DNA of 42,140 bases from an uncultured Fibrobacter sp. (GCA_946413655.1 CAMKLO010000026.1:1-42140); one strand, 5' to 3'; counted from the first letter of the stretch, positions 6,926 through 16,513 are shown. The notes: generated by a model not told the origin, from the sequence alone. Numbers and translations: made by a program.

Positions 6926-8554
6926 TCAATGTTTTTTTTGCAGTTCATAAAATGCGTTAAACCATGCCTGGAGGCGCCCCCAATCCTTGTCCCCTTCCTT
7001 GTGGACGTAAGTACCCGGCTGAAAGACCACGACATCGCTTAGCGGGTACTTTCCTACGCGGATTCCTGCAAAACTTCCAAGGAATTCATCGGAAAACTCC
7101 AAATCGGAATCATGGATTGTAACACCGTCTATTATAATACACAGGTGCTTTTTGTAAACGACAAACGAGACATGGTGTCTTTTGCCGTCAAGGATTTTCG
7201 CCTTTCCATAAATGCCGCTTGCAACAGAATCCTTGTTAGAGTTAATGCTAATGCAAATGGACTTTGAATCCTCTTCGCATTCCGCCATCTTGAAACCGAG
7301 AGTGTCACGCCCGGCAGAGATAATCATTCGATTGGCAGCCTTGCTGCTATCAGGCTTTTCACTCGAATCTATCCAAAAGCTCAAAGCAAGGTTTTCTTCT
7401 TGCCAATCCGATACATAACAGCTGTCTTCCGAGTCGTCTTCGTCCTGCGTTTTATATAAAATAAAATTGCTCGAACAGTAAACATTGTGATGCCTTTGGA
7501 ACAGCGTGTCGGCAAATACCGTATCGCCCGGATTGGCAGACGCATAAAATCGCTTAATATCTTCATTTCTAGTAAACGTGCTCATCCAGCCATACGTTAA
7601 CCAATATGCCGTAATGGAATTCTTTGTTAATTCAGGGAACGTAAGCCAGTAGCGACTATTCGAATCATTTGTAGCGTAGTTGCACAGGACGGCTTCACCC
7701 AATTCGTCCACTACGGTATTGCAGTTTTCTTTTTGAGAGTTTACCACAGGAACAAAAAGCTTTTCTAGGGACTTGTCCAGTCCCAAGGAATCCAGCATCC
7801 GAGATGTCGATTTTGGTAACGCAATCCTAAGAGAATCCTCCGGATATCCGGCGGCATAATCGCTGACATAAAGCGTATCACCCGCCCGCGGATCTATCGA
7901 ACATCCAACAGAAGAAATTCCATCACCGTGCCATGCGTAAAAATCGCCAAAATTCCCCACCGGAAGCCCAGTCACAATAGTATATCCCCTTTTTTGGTCT
8001 TCCTTTGAAAAGTATGCACAAACAAGCGTCCCATGAAAGCAAACAGAATCAACGGGATTATCGTCCCATCCATTTAAAAAGTTTGAATATAAATGCAATG
8101 ACGCCGGGACATCCATTACAATATCGAAATATATGGAATCCCCGTCCCAAGAAAAGTGTACATTGTCTTTATAACCCAGAAGGGAGTCTGACTTTCCCGA
8201 TTTCGAAGGCATTTTGGCTAAAATTCTATAAATGCTCATATATTCAGCAATGTATCCAAATGAAAAATCCCCCTTACTATCGGACATCGTAGAATCCCTA
8301 ATAACATCATGATAAGATTCCTCCTTGTCTTCTAGAACAAGGTAAATGCGGGCGCGAGGAATGGGTTTACCAGAGGAATCGCTTACTGATCCATAAAGAT
8401 ATACCGCATATTCAGACGGCTTCGTTTCTATTCTGGGCTTTTCTACAAACCCCTGATTAGAAGAATCATCGGCCGACACGGAGCTTTCGCTGCACGCGGT
8501 AAACAGCAATGCAGCAAACAAAAAAAGCAAAATCACTTTTTCAGATTTCATCAT
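6926..8554 (-). CDS. Large secreted lipoprotein with carboxypeptidase-regulatory-like and LamG-like domains
   Basis: The start is ATG 8554 (a second ATG follows directly at 8551), with AGGA about 6-9 nt upstream. The signal ends in a lipobox LLFTAC, so the protein should be lipid-anchored. Residues 50-130 (AVYLYGSVSDSSGKPIPRAR, then a DSKGDFSF turn) look like a carboxypeptidase regulatory-like beta sandwich. The last 170 residues (LALSFWIDSSEKPD, HHVSFVVYKKHLCIIIDG) have the pattern of a concanavalin/LamG fold, usually a carbohydrate- or protein-binding module. The middle is not recognised. No catalytic motif is seen. A surface-exposed binding protein is the best guess. Its neighbours on both sides are unrelated housekeeping genes. 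Confidence 0.65.
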   Translation of the reverse strand: MMKSEKVILLFLFAALLFTACSESSVSADDSSNQGFVEKPRIETKPSEYAVYLYGSVSDSSGKPIPRARIYLVLEDKEESYHDVIRDSTMSDSKGDFSFGYIAEYMSIYRILAKMPSKSGKSDSLLGYKDNVHFSWDGDSIYFDIVMDVPASLHLYSNFLNGWDDNPVDSVCFHGTLVCAYFSKEDQKRGYTIVTGLPVGNFGDFYAWHGDGISSVGCSIDPRAGDTLYVSDYAAGYPEDSLRIALPKSTSRMLDSLGLDKSLEKLFVPVVNSQKENCNTVVDELGEAVLCNYATNDSNSRYWLTFPELTKNSITAYWLTYGWMSTFTRNEDIKRFYASANPGDTVFADTLFQRHHNVYCSSNFILYKTQDEDDSEDSCYVSDWQEENLALSFWIDSSEKPDSSKAANRMIISAGRDTLGFKMAECEEDSKSICISINSNKDSVASGIYGKAKILDGKRHHVSFVVYKKHLCIIIDGVTIHDSDLEFSDEFLGSFAGIRVGKYPLSDVVVFQPGTYVHKEGDKDWGRLQAWFNAFYELQKKH

Positions 8555-8610
8555 CTCATTCCTAAATCATTTTCTACGAACAAAAGATATTCGTGAATTA
8601 CAAACCACAA

Positions 8611-8637
8611 AATAAAAAAATGCCCGAACCGGGCATG
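8611..8637 (-). terminator. Intrinsic terminator downstream of the mce gene
   Basis: Read leftward, ATGCCCG, a three-base loop and CGGGCAT (8620-8636) are followed by TTTTTTTATTTT. It closes the hpf-hprK-mce transcription unit. Confidence 0.85.
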
Positions 8638-8664
8638 ACAAAACACCAAAAGACACGTTCAACC

Positions 8665-8699
8665 GTCTACTTTCTACTGTCTACTTCCTACTGTCTACT
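8665..8699. repeat. Heptanucleotide tandem repeat, GTCTACT type (5 units)
   Basis: Five units follow without gap: GTCTACT, TTCTACT, GTCTACT, TCCTACT, GTCTACT. On the other strand they read AGTAGAC or AGTAGRA. The last unit overlaps the stop codon of the mce gene (8698-8700). It belongs to the 7-bp repeat family seen in four other spacers of this window. Confidence 0.85.
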
Positions 8700-9615
8700 A
8701 GAAAATATCCACGTTAAGCTTGAGGCCGTTTTTCTTGACGCCTTCGAGCATGGAATCGAAGTCTTTCTTGAGGGCATCGAATTCCCTGTTGATTCCAGAA
8801 GATTCGTCTCGGAACAAGTTGACGGAACCTTCGCTTTCGTCAAATTTCGCAACAACGGCGTTGCACGAGTCCGCAAGGGCGTTCGCACGGTCCATCAAGG
8901 CGCGCACACGGTCGATGAGTTCGTCTACCTTCGCAGCACTCTCCCCACCACGGTCGGATATCTGCTGGAACGCGTTTTTAGCATTGTCTCCAGCAGCCTG
9001 AAAGCCGTCCAAGAGTTCATCGACAAGCGATTTCCATTGGCGGACATCGGATTTCGTAATGCGGACAAGCTTTTTGGCCTTCTTCGCCACACGCTCCATA
9101 CGCTTGCCGTCTTCGCCTTCCGTCAGCGAATCGGTAAAGAAAGAAAGAGCCAGCTTCAAATCGTCAACGTCCTTGAAAATTGCAGACAAATTCTTCGAAA
9201 TTCCAGAGGTGCCTTCGTCATAGAGGCCCTTGACCGTATCGCCTTCGGCAACCAATCGATCGGAGTTCCCAGTAATAATGCTCATTTCGCGTTCACCCAT
9301 AAGGCCAGCCGTCACCAGTCGGAATTCGGAATTCACAGGAATCTTCGTATCCGCAAGGACTCGCGCCCTCACATAGACAGCCTCGTCGGTCAGTTTCACA
9401 TCGACAATTTCACCTTTGGCGATACCGCGGACACGCACAAGATTCCCGGGAGAAAGTGTCCCTATCGTCTCGTACCTGACAACAAACGTATAACGCTTGA
9501 AATGCGGACTCGCAGGATGGAAGAGATAAGCCGCCACGCCGCACGAGACGACGATGACGAGAAAGACAAAACTTGCGAGAAGATTTTTCTTGATCTTAAA
9601 CAGCAAACTATTCAT
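8698..9615 (-). CDS. MlaD/MCE-domain protein of a lipid-transport ABC system
   Basis: A 305-residue protein. Residues 12-32 are a single hydrophobic segment that anchors it in the inner membrane. Residues 40-115 form the MCE domain (TFVVRYETIGTLSPGNLVRV, then RGIAKGEIVDV). The remainder is a long helical, coiled-coil region (DELIDRVRALMDRANALAD). Proteins of this kind bind lipids in the periplasm for MlaFE-type transporters. The gene overlaps hprK by 8 nt and is the last of its transcription unit. Its ATPase and permease partners are not in the window, though LptB is encoded upstream. Its stop codon lies within a heptanucleotide repeat, so the C-terminus may have been altered by repeat invasion. 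Confidence 0.85.
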   Translation of the reverse strand: MNSLLFKIKKNLLASFVFLVIVVSCGVAAYLFHPASPHFKRYTFVVRYETIGTLSPGNLVRVRGIAKGEIVDVKLTDEAVYVRARVLADTKIPVNSEFRLVTAGLMGEREMSIITGNSDRLVAEGDTVKGLYDEGTSGISKNLSAIFKDVDDLKLALSFFTDSLTEGEDGKRMERVAKKAKKLVRITKSDVRQWKSLVDELLDGFQAAGDNAKNAFQQISDRGGESAAKVDELIDRVRALMDRANALADSCNAVVAKFDESEGSVNLFRDESSGINREFDALKKDFDSMLEGVKKNGLKLNVDIF

Positions 9616-10636
9616 AAAGAGACCAGTTCTGCGGATTAAAATCTAGCAAATCGTCGGTATATTCCCCTTTAGCCTTCGCCTTGATTTTCTGCATAAGCGA
9701 CTCGTTGAAATCCCGTGCCACGTTTTGTCCGCTCATCTTCATGAGGACGTTCATGGCGATGACCTCGGAAATGACGGTCATGTTCTTGCCGGGAGCGACC
9801 GGCAGCACGACTTTCGGGATTTTAACGCCCATGATGGATTCTTCCAGTTCATTAAGGCCCGTGCGTTCATACGAAACATCCTGGCGCCACGACTGGAGTT
9901 CGACAATCATTTCAATCTTTTTCACCTTGCGGATGGCATGGATACCGAACATCGAACGGATATCCAGAATCCCGACACCACGAATTTCCATGTGATGCTT
10001 GATAAGCGGATCCGGACGGCCGATGATGGAATTCCCGACGTGGCTAATGTGGACAACGTCATCAGCCACCATGCGATGTCCGCTTTCGACCAAATCGAGC
10101 ACGCATTCGGACTTGCCCACGTTACTGTCGCCTACGTACAACATGCCCACACCATAAACATCCACGAGACTCCCGTGAATAACGGCATGCGGCGCAAAGA
10201 ACTCTTCAAGAATTCTTTGGGCAACCTTATTGAACTCGTAAGTATGCAGCGTCGTCGAGAACAGCGGAATACGCAACCGGTTGCACATTTCCTTGAGTTC
10301 GCTGTGCGGAGTCTGCGCATGCGTCACGACCCACATCGGGGCGCGAAAAACGGAAAGGTCCTGGAAAATCTTCGAACGGGCATCAGGCCCAATCGATTCC
10401 AGGTAGTTCCATTCCGTATGCCCGACAACCTGGATTTGCTGCGAGCTATAAACTTTCGTATAACCCGCCATGGCAAGGCCCGGGCGGTGAATTCCGCTTT
10501 CTTCGATGCACGATTCCATGTCCTCGTCAGGACAATGCTGCATCATTTGCAAATCTTTGCCATAGCGGATAAAAAAGTCCCGCACCGGGAGACGTTCCCG
10601 GTGCAGGATCTTGAGATCTTTCAATCTATCAGCCAT
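9608..10636 (-). CDS. hprK: HPr kinase/phosphorylase
   Basis: A 342-residue protein. The N-terminal domain spans about residues 1-135. The catalytic domain carries a P-loop GDSNVGKS at 169-176, the acidic pair in ADDVV at 191-195, and the HPrK signature IRGVGILDI at 218-226. HprK phosphorylates and dephosphorylates HPr on a serine, tying PTS activity to energy state. In Gram-negative bacteria it usually sits near rpoN, hpf and ptsN, as it does here. The start overlaps the hpf stop by 1 nt, which implies translational coupling. HPr itself is not in the window; an EIIA protein is encoded at 33460. Confidence 0.93.
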   Translation of the reverse strand: MADRLKDLKILHRERLPVRDFFIRYGKDLQMMQHCPDEDMESCIEESGIHRPGLAMAGYTKVYSSQQIQVVGHTEWNYLESIGPDARSKIFQDLSVFRAPMWVVTHAQTPHSELKEMCNRLRIPLFSTTLHTYEFNKVAQRILEEFFAPHAVIHGSLVDVYGVGMLYVGDSNVGKSECVLDLVESGHRMVADDVVHISHVGNSIIGRPDPLIKHHMEIRGVGILDIRSMFGIHAIRKVKKIEMIVELQSWRQDVSYERTGLNELEESIMGVKIPKVVLPVAPGKNMTVISEVIAMNVLMKMSGQNVARDFNESLMQKIKAKAKGEYTDDLLDFNPQNWSLYE

Positions 10637-10953
10637 TATGCCAGTTCGGAAATCGGCTGAGACCTATGATCGTTCTGCTTGTCGTTGGCCTTCTTGAGCT
10701 GGACCTTGATGCGGTCAAGCGTCACATCGACAGCCTTGCCCATATTTTCTTCGTCGGCAGAAGCGTTAATGACGGAACCTGTGATATTGACAGAAATTTC
10801 GCAGTGACGCAGGTGTTCGACTTCGTGGTCAAGAATTACAGAGGCACTCGTGATGTTCGGGTAAAATTTGGCCAATTTATCCATTTCTTCCTGAATACGG
10901 TCCTGAAGACCAGCCGATGCATTAAAGTGACGAGCAGAAAACTGAATATCCAT
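10636..10953 (-). CDS. hpf: Ribosome hibernation promoting factor (short HPF/RaiA type)
   Basis: A 105-residue protein starting at an ATG with CGGAGG 6 nt upstream, an unusually strong site for this window. It follows the HPF fold: beta strand DIQFSARHF, helix LQDRIQEEMDKLAKFYPNI, strands SASVILDHE and HCEISVNI, second helix KAVDVTLDRIKVQLKK. The short length matches the form that acts with RMF or binds 70S ribosomes without the dimerising tail. It lies between rpoN and hprK as in many Gram-negative rpoN loci. A 155-bp gap to rpoN suggests its own promoter. Confidence 0.9.
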   Translation of the reverse strand: MDIQFSARHFNASAGLQDRIQEEMDKLAKFYPNITSASVILDHEVEHLRHCEISVNITGSVINASADEENMGKAVDVTLDRIKVQLKKANDKQNDHRSQPISELA

Positions 10954-11108
10954 GATGAACCTCCGTTATGTTAATGTTTGTGATTATTAACGTTTAAAAA
11001 TCTGTTGGAACTTCCGTTCCGCAATTAAAGTATATACATCTTTTTATTCAAAAAAGCCATACCTAAATTGAATTTTAGATAAATAATTCTTCCATTTTGG
11101 AGTATTTA

Positions 11109-12743
11109 TTACCGTTTTCGTTGGTTTTTGGGTAGAATTTTTAGTTCTTTTTCGCGATATTTGGCGACTGTGCGGCGAGCGACCTTGATCCCCTGCTTCA
11201 AAAGTTCGTCACTGATGTCCTGGTCGGAGAGCGGGGAACTCTTGTCCTCTTCGTCGATCAGCGTCTTGATGGCAGCGATGACCTGAGCGGAACCGACCTC
11301 CTCGGAATCCGGAGCAGTCCCTTGCTTGATACCGTTTGTAAAAAATTGTTTAAGTTCGTAGATGCCATAAGGTGTCTCGACGTACTTCTGGTCCGTGGCG
11401 CGCTGAACCGTGCTCACTGCCATGTGGACATCGTCGGCGACATCCTGAAGAATCATCGGCTTGAGGAACGCCGGGCCGTTCTCGAAGAACCCGCGTTGAC
11501 GCTTGACAATCGCACGCATCACAAGTTCGATGGTCGAAAAGCGGTTATCGACCGCCTTGATAAGGTCAGTCGCCTTCGCCAGTTGCGTCTTGACGTATTC
11601 CTTATCCTGCTTGGACGCAGAGGGATCCGTGAGAATCGCCTTGTATGTCTGGTTGATGCGCAGCGATTTTTGCATCTTGGTCTTGAAGCAGACGACTTCG
11701 TAGCTCCCCTTCTTTTCGACTACCTTCAAATCCGCATTGATGATGTGCGAAAAAGAATGCGAAAGCTGGAATCCCGGATGCGGGCGCAAGCGCGAAAGGC
11801 TTGCAATGGCCGCCTTCACCTCTTCGACCGAGACATTCAACGCCTTCGCTATTTTAGGATAACGGAGTTGCAAAAGGTTTTCGTACTCTTTTTCGAGAAT
11901 TTCAATGGCGAGACTCGGGAAATTGGGAATCGCGTAAGCCTGAATCAAGAAGCATTCGCGCTGGTCGCGGGCGCCTATACCCGCCGGCTTGAACGACTGC
12001 AAAACGTGAATCGCCTCACGCACCGGGAGGCTCGCGTCTTCGAGGGAGAGTTCCCTGCGGAGGATACGTTCTATTTCGTCGATGTACTTGTCATCCGACT
12101 TGACCATCACGACTTCGGAATCGCTGTCGCGATTGGCATCGCAAAGGAACCCGTCATCGTTGATGGAGTTGATGAGATAACGAACAAGCTTGCGGAAATG
12201 CTCGTCGGTGACGCCGCATTCCTTGAGCTGTTCCTGCAACTCGCCCGTGCCGTTCCAAAAACGGAGCTGGTCTTCGAGCTGTTCCTGGAGACTCTTGCCC
12301 ACATCCTTGATGGGGCGATCCCAATCTTCGTCCGGATCCTTGGAGCCTGCGTTCAAGTCCTTGAAAGGCGCGTCGTCGTAAGAGGTACCGTCACCGAGAT
12401 AACTGTCCCAGTTCATGTCCGACGAAGAATCGCTATCGAGGTAGCTTCCATCGACCTCGGCTGTATCGTCCAAAGAACCACGCGCCATGTCCTCGATATC
12501 TTCGGGGAATTCATCGGATTCGTCCGCACGCGGGTCGAGTTCTTCGGGGTCCTTATCGACAGGCGGCAAATCGTCAAAGTCACCATCATCGACTTCCAAA
12601 AGCGGGTTGACTTCCACTTCTTCCTTGATGGCGGTTTCCAGTTCCTGCGAAGTTTTCTGAAGCATTTTCACAGACTGGAGAAGCGCAGGAGATAGCGTTT
12701 GCTCCTGCGTTTGTCCGATATTTGCCTGCATCCCAAGATTCAT
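11109..12743 (-). CDS. rpoN: RNA polymerase sigma-54 factor
   Basis: A 544-residue protein. Region I at the N-terminus is glutamine- and leucine-rich (QTQEQTLSPALLQSVKMLQ), as needed for activator response. Region II (about 45-150) is very acidic and long. The core-binding region follows, and the C-terminal RpoN box ARRTVAKYRE sits at 522-531. That box reads the -24 promoter element. The gene starts 8 bp after lptB, continuing the lptC-lptA-lptB unit. The order lptB-rpoN-hpf is the same as in many proteobacteria. Activator proteins for sigma-54 are not in the window. Confidence 0.96.
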   Translation of the reverse strand: MNLGMQANIGQTQEQTLSPALLQSVKMLQKTSQELETAIKEEVEVNPLLEVDDGDFDDLPPVDKDPEELDPRADESDEFPEDIEDMARGSLDDTAEVDGSYLDSDSSSDMNWDSYLGDGTSYDDAPFKDLNAGSKDPDEDWDRPIKDVGKSLQEQLEDQLRFWNGTGELQEQLKECGVTDEHFRKLVRYLINSINDDGFLCDANRDSDSEVVMVKSDDKYIDEIERILRRELSLEDASLPVREAIHVLQSFKPAGIGARDQRECFLIQAYAIPNFPSLAIEILEKEYENLLQLRYPKIAKALNVSVEEVKAAIASLSRLRPHPGFQLSHSFSHIINADLKVVEKKGSYEVVCFKTKMQKSLRINQTYKAILTDPSASKQDKEYVKTQLAKATDLIKAVDNRFSTIELVMRAIVKRQRGFFENGPAFLKPMILQDVADDVHMAVSTVQRATDQKYVETPYGIYELKQFFTNGIKQGTAPDSEEVGSAQVIAAIKTLIDEEDKSSPLSDQDISDELLKQGIKVARRTVAKYREKELKILPKNQRKR

Positions 12744-12751
12744 AAAAACTC

Positions 12752-13489
12752 CTAATCCAAACGGAAAGAATCACCAAGGTAAATGCGACGCGCTTCGGGG
12801 TCTTCGGCAAGGTGCTGTGAAGAACCTTCAGTCAGCACCTGGCTCTTGTACATAATGTAAGCGCGGTCGGTAATCGAAAGCGTTTCGCGCACGTTGTGGT
12901 CGGTAATGAGCACGCCCATGCCGCGGTCCTTGAGTTCCGAAATGATGGACTGGATGTCGGCAACGGCAATCGGGTCGATGCCCGCGAAAGGTTCGTCGAG
13001 CAAGAGGAACGACGGGTCGCTCGCGAGCGCACGAGCAATTTCCAGACGGCGGCGTTCGCCACCCGAGCAACTCATGGATTTAGTCTTGCGGATGTGCGTA
13101 ATCTTGAATTCTTCGAGAAGTTGTTCCAACTTCTTTTTGCGCTCGGAACGCTTCATGTTTTGCGTTTCGAGAATCGCCATGATGTTGTCTTCAACGGAGA
13201 GCTTGCGGAAGATAGAAGCTTCTTGCGGAAGGTAGCCCACGCCGAGACGCGCACGCTTGTACATCGGCTTGTCCGTCATCTCGACATCGTCCAAAAAGAT
13301 GTGGCCTGCGTCCGGGCGGACCATGCCCACAATCATGTAGAACGTCGTCGTCTTTCCGGCACCGTTCGGACCAAGCAACCCGACGATTTCGCCCTGCGAA
13401 ACTTGAATGGAGACATCGCTCACCACCTGGCGGTGACCATATATTTTGCGCAGTTTGTCGGTGCGTATCGTGCTGACCAAATTTTTCAC
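12752..13489 (-). CDS. lptB: LPS export ABC transporter ATP-binding protein
   Basis: A 245-residue ATPase. Walker A is GPNGAGKTT at 40-48, the Q-loop is LPQEAS near 88-92, the ABC signature is CSGGE at 141-145, Walker B is LLLDEP at 162-167, and the switch histidine is in ITDHN near 195. With LptF and LptG it powers extraction of lipopolysaccharide from the inner membrane towards LptC and LptA. The start overlaps the lptA stop by 4 nt (ATGA). The lptFG permease genes are not in this window. Confidence 0.95.
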   Translation of the reverse strand: MKNLVSTIRTDKLRKIYGHRQVVSDVSIQVSQGEIVGLLGPNGAGKTTTFYMIVGMVRPDAGHIFLDDVEMTDKPMYKRARLGVGYLPQEASIFRKLSVEDNIMAILETQNMKRSERKKKLEQLLEEFKITHIRKTKSMSCSGGERRRLEIARALASDPSFLLLDEPFAGIDPIAVADIQSIISELKDRGMGVLITDHNVRETLSITDRAYIMYKSQVLTEGSSQHLAEDPEARRIYLGDSFRLD

Positions 13490-14853
13490 TGTGCGTCCTC
13501 CGTTTTCTTGACATTCGTAGTATCCGCAGCTTTTGCAGATTCCGGCGTTTGCGTTGCCTTGTCTTTCCGGCGATTCAAAAGACCTCTTAGTTTTCTTTCA
13601 CCCATGATCTTGTCGAAATTCGCGCGCTCTTCCGCGGTCAACCCAGGTTTCGGATTCTTCCCCGAAAGGGAATCGAGTTTCGCGAGGGAATCCCGCTTCG
13701 CGTTGTCCTTGATGCGCTGATACTTTTCCATATCAATATACCGTCCGCTCGCATTTGTCGTACGGCCCATCAAGCGCAGCGATTTCACGGCATTTTTCTT
13801 AGGATCGAACATGATGTGGATTGTGTCGCCAGTCGCCTCGTTTTTCCCGGAAACGGTCCTGTCCTTTTTCACATAGAAGTATGTGCTCTGAGCCTTGCCC
13901 GAAACAATAGCGCGGTCCATCTTGCCTTTGTTGAAATACAAATCCAGACGGTTTCCGTCCATCAAGTTCCGGTATTCTTTCAAATCCGTCTCGTAGAAAA
14001 ATCCCTTGGCGTTCAGGTTCACGTAAAGGCGCTTGATTTTTCCTTTGACAAATTCACAGTAGAGCGTGTCGCCAAAAGCTTCGGTCACGCTGCCGGGATT
14101 GCCACGCTTGGGGCCTTCGTTCTGCACGCCGTGAGCGTTGCGGATGACGAGCGCCGACTTGAGCATTTTACCCGTTTCGTCAAGCACGAGAAAAATGGAG
14201 TCTCCCGTGAGATGGTAATTTTTCATATCGCATGTCGGGTGCCCCTTCATGCTGAGCCAATTGTTTTTACGGTCAAAGTAACCAGTATCGCAAGTGACGA
14301 CCAAATCCTTTTGAGTGAGCTTTACATTCTGATACGCCTGCGCAAAACTTTTTCTCTTGTCGAAAATAAGGGATTTGGATTCAATCGTTACGGTATCGAT
14401 TCTTCCGTCTTTCAGTTTCTCGTATTGGTAAAGACGAGGAGAAACGGGAATCGTCAGGAGTTCCTCTTTGCGGTCGTATCTCAGATACTGACCGGTCATG
14501 AGGTAGTTGCCTGCAGAATCCGCAGCATTCACTTCACCAGAGGCGATAGCGACTTCGCTTTTCCTTTGATAAGAGCCGTTTTTTGCACGGATGAAACCAG
14601 ACGGGTGCGTAAAGAGGAACCCACCACCGCATTCGACCGTCTCAGTATTACGATTCCAAAAGGCACGCTGCGTCTTGAACGCGATGCTGTCATGAACAAA
14701 GTGTACGTTGCCGTACAACAAGAGCGTACCATGTTTGCGAGCGACTTCGAGGTTGTCCGCATGGTACATGATGAGCGGCGATGACTGCGCAAATGCAAGA
14801 GTCGATGCAAGGAAAGCTGCGACCACAATGAGCAAGAGGAAAAATTTTCTCAT
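13486..14853 (-). CDS. lptA: LptA/OstA-family periplasmic LPS-transport protein, unusually long
   Basis: A signal peptide (residues 1-22, ending in AFA-QS) directs it to the periplasm. The body carries repeated OstA-type beta-jellyroll strands: [40 protein letters not shown], and [15 protein letters not shown]. LptA forms the bridge that carries LPS across the periplasm. At 455 residues it is more than twice the length of E. coli LptA, with extra OstA repeats and a charged, lysine-rich tail. The same layout is known from Bacteroidetes-type OstA-like proteins. It is coupled by 4-nt overlaps to lptC upstream and lptB downstream, which supports the role. Confidence 0.85.
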   Translation of the reverse strand: MRKFFLLLIVVAAFLASTLAFAQSSPLIMYHADNLEVARKHGTLLLYGNVHFVHDSIAFKTQRAFWNRNTETVECGGGFLFTHPSGFIRAKNGSYQRKSEVAIASGEVNAADSAGNYLMTGQYLRYDRKEELLTIPVSPRLYQYEKLKDGRIDTVTIESKSLIFDKRKSFAQAYQNVKLTQKDLVVTCDTGYFDRKNNWLSMKGHPTCDMKNYHLTGDSIFLVLDETGKMLKSALVIRNAHGVQNEGPKRGNPGSVTEAFGDTLYCEFVKGKIKRLYVNLNAKGFFYETDLKEYRNLMDGNRLDLYFNKGKMDRAIVSGKAQSTYFYVKKDRTVSGKNEATGDTIHIMFDPKKNAVKSLRLMGRTTNASGRYIDMEKYQRIKDNAKRDSLAKLDSLSGKNPKPGLTAEERANFDKIMGERKLRGLLNRRKDKATQTPESAKAADTTNVKKTEDAQ

Positions 14854-15767
14854 GGTTTCCCCGCTTTAGGCTGAAAGGGAAGACCATGCAGAGTACGATG
14901 TGGCTTCGGCGCCGCATTTGATGCAGGTGCCGCCGAGGACATCGAAACGCCCTTTGCCGCCGGAGCTGCCTGCGATGCAGATGATGCACGAGACGTCGGC
15001 TGCGGCTGAGCCTGTGGCGCAGATTTCGACAGAGTCTGCGACGAAGATGTGGGCTTAGCAGCAGAAGTCGCCTGCGACGAAGACGAAGGAGGTGGATTGT
15101 TCAAGCGTTCCGCCTCCGCCTGCCGCTTGTCTTCATCCTTCATGCGTTTGGCGGCGTCCTGGAAAATGCCGGTTACGTCCGAAAGGATTTTCCAGTTGTC
15201 GAGTTGAGCATCGCTTTCGAAACCAACGCCTTGCAACACGTCACCATCTTCAGAAACGACACGCACATAACTTGCCGTTTTGACCAAATTATCTTTTTTA
15301 TTCCAAAGTAACGAATCCGCACGAACCGAGGCGCCCTTCGGCGTCAAAGCATAGACATGGCCATAAGCATACACGTATGTGAACTTCATGTCAAGACTGC
15401 CGGAGTCCGCACGTAAGAACGCCACGCGTTCGCCAACCGAATCGTAAATATCCACGAACACCGGACGCACCGTCACGACTTCTTTATCCGCCCAACGTTC
15501 GAGGTAAGCGGTTTTGAGCCTCCAGTTCAGCACCCCCTTGTCGTAACTGTCCAGAAGCGTCGTATCCGTGAAAAGCATCTGCGGACGCTCGACGCGAATC
15601 CAAGGCTTGGGTTCCTCGATTTCTTCGCAACCGAGCATGAATAGGGCAAAAAAGGCACAAGCAAGGACGCCCCAAAAACGAGCGAAACAAGTCGCCGAAC
15701 GGGATGAACCGCGGAGAGCCGCCAAAGCTTTTGACGAGGTTTGGTCTATCTGCAAAAATCGTGCCAC
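14850..15767 (-). CDS. lptC: LptC-like lipoprotein with serine/proline/alanine-rich tail
   Basis: The mature protein begins at the lipobox cysteine in LFMLGC (near residue 47). Residues 60-200 have the LptC pattern: RVERPQMLFTDTTLLDSY, TAYLERWADKEVVTVRPV, then DSLLWNKKDNLVKT. The C-terminal 80 residues are low-complexity Ser, Ala, Pro and Gln. LptC receives LPS from LptBFG and passes it to LptA; as a lipoprotein it would be held in the membrane by lipid and not by a transmembrane helix. The start is uncertain: the longest frame begins at a GTG at 15767 without ribosome binding site, and gives an unusually long 30-residue lead before the signal. A shorter start at a TTG or GTG further in is possible. 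Confidence 0.8.
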   Translation of the reverse strand: MARFLQIDQTSSKALAALRGSSRSATCFARFWGVLACAFFALFMLGCEEIEEPKPWIRVERPQMLFTDTTLLDSYDKGVLNWRLKTAYLERWADKEVVTVRPVFVDIYDSVGERVAFLRADSGSLDMKFTYVYAYGHVYALTPKGASVRADSLLWNKKDNLVKTASYVRVVSEDGDVLQGVGFESDAQLDNWKILSDVTGIFQDAAKRMKDEDKRQAEAERLNNPPPSSSSQATSAAKPTSSSQTLSKSAPQAQPQPTSRASSASQAAPAAKGVSMSSAAPASNAAPKPHRTLHGLPFQPKAGKP

Positions 15768-15860
15768 AAATAAAAATTACAAATATAAAAGCACGTTATT
15801 TAGGGTTTTCAGGGATTTTTGATGTAATTTGGGTGGATTTTTTGGAGAGAAGGCGCATCA

Positions 15861-16172
15861 TCATGCTGAAAGAGTTTTGAGCAGTTCTTTCTTAGTTGCT
15901 CCCAAAGCAAAAAACATCTTAATCATCAACTCAAGCGAAACGCTCGCATCCGCATGCTCCACTTTTGCATAACGAGATTGACTTGTTTTTGCGATAGCCG
16001 CAGCAGACACTTGAGTTTCACCAAGTTTTTTCCTTTTTGCAATGAGAGCTTTTGCCAAAGCAACTTTCATTTCAACAATAGCCATTTCGGCAGGACTCAA
16101 CTCAAGGAATTCATCCACATCCCCAACTACCCAGCCCTTCTTCTGCAATCTTTCTTTTTTTGCTTGATCCAT
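15861..16172 (-). CDS. HigA-like helix-turn-helix antitoxin
   Basis: A 103-residue protein. An N-terminal arm holds DEFLELSPAEMAIVEMKVA, typical of antitoxins paired with Gp49-type toxins. The HTH follows (TQVSAAAIAKTSQSRYAKVE), then VSLELMIKMFFALGATKKEL. It would neutralise the toxin encoded just upstream and repress the pair. The start lies 3 nt after the toxin stop. The genes are AT-rich and sit in an accessory patch between lptC and two membrane-protein genes. Confidence 0.85.
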   Translation of the reverse strand: MDQAKKERLQKKGWVVGDVDEFLELSPAEMAIVEMKVALAKALIAKRKKLGETQVSAAAIAKTSQSRYAKVEHADASVSLELMIKMFFALGATKKELLKTLSA

Positions 16173-16175
16173 AAT

Positions 16176-16511
16176 CTAACGCTCCATATCATAAAATTTC
16201 AAACGCTTACGACACAAGTTTATCACCTCATCAGGCGTTTTGTTCGTTTTCTTTTCTAACCACAAAACCACAATAATTGCATCTGCATCTACACGATAAA
16301 ACAGCCTCCAAATTTTATTTTCGTCTTGAATTCGTAACTCGTGACAATGAACTCCAATTGACGGCATCGGACGACTTTGTGACAAAGACAGGTTCACCCC
16401 CAATTGCAACAATCGTAACAAGTATCCAGCTTCAATCCTCGCTTTCTGTGACAATGGTGGAGTTTTCGGCAGTGCATGCAACCAAACTAAAGGTTTATGT
16501 TTCGTACTCAT
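16176..16511 (-). CDS. HigB/RelE-type toxin (phage-derived Gp49-like)
   Basis: A 111-residue protein. It shows the Gp49-like core: KPLVWLHALPKTPPLSQKAR, EAGYLLRLLQ, PMPSIGVHCHELRI, then IWRLFYRVDADAIIVVLW. This family cleaves mRNA on the ribosome. Toxin-first order is normal for HigBA. The ATG at 16511 is only 2 nt after a predicted -10 box, so the transcript may be leaderless or the true promoter may differ. Family proteins usually begin just before KPLVWLH, so the start is otherwise sound. Confidence 0.87.
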   Translation of the reverse strand: MSTKHKPLVWLHALPKTPPLSQKARIEAGYLLRLLQLGVNLSLSQSRPMPSIGVHCHELRIQDENKIWRLFYRVDADAIIVVLWLEKKTNKTPDEVINLCRKRLKFYDMER

Positions 16512-16513
16512 AA

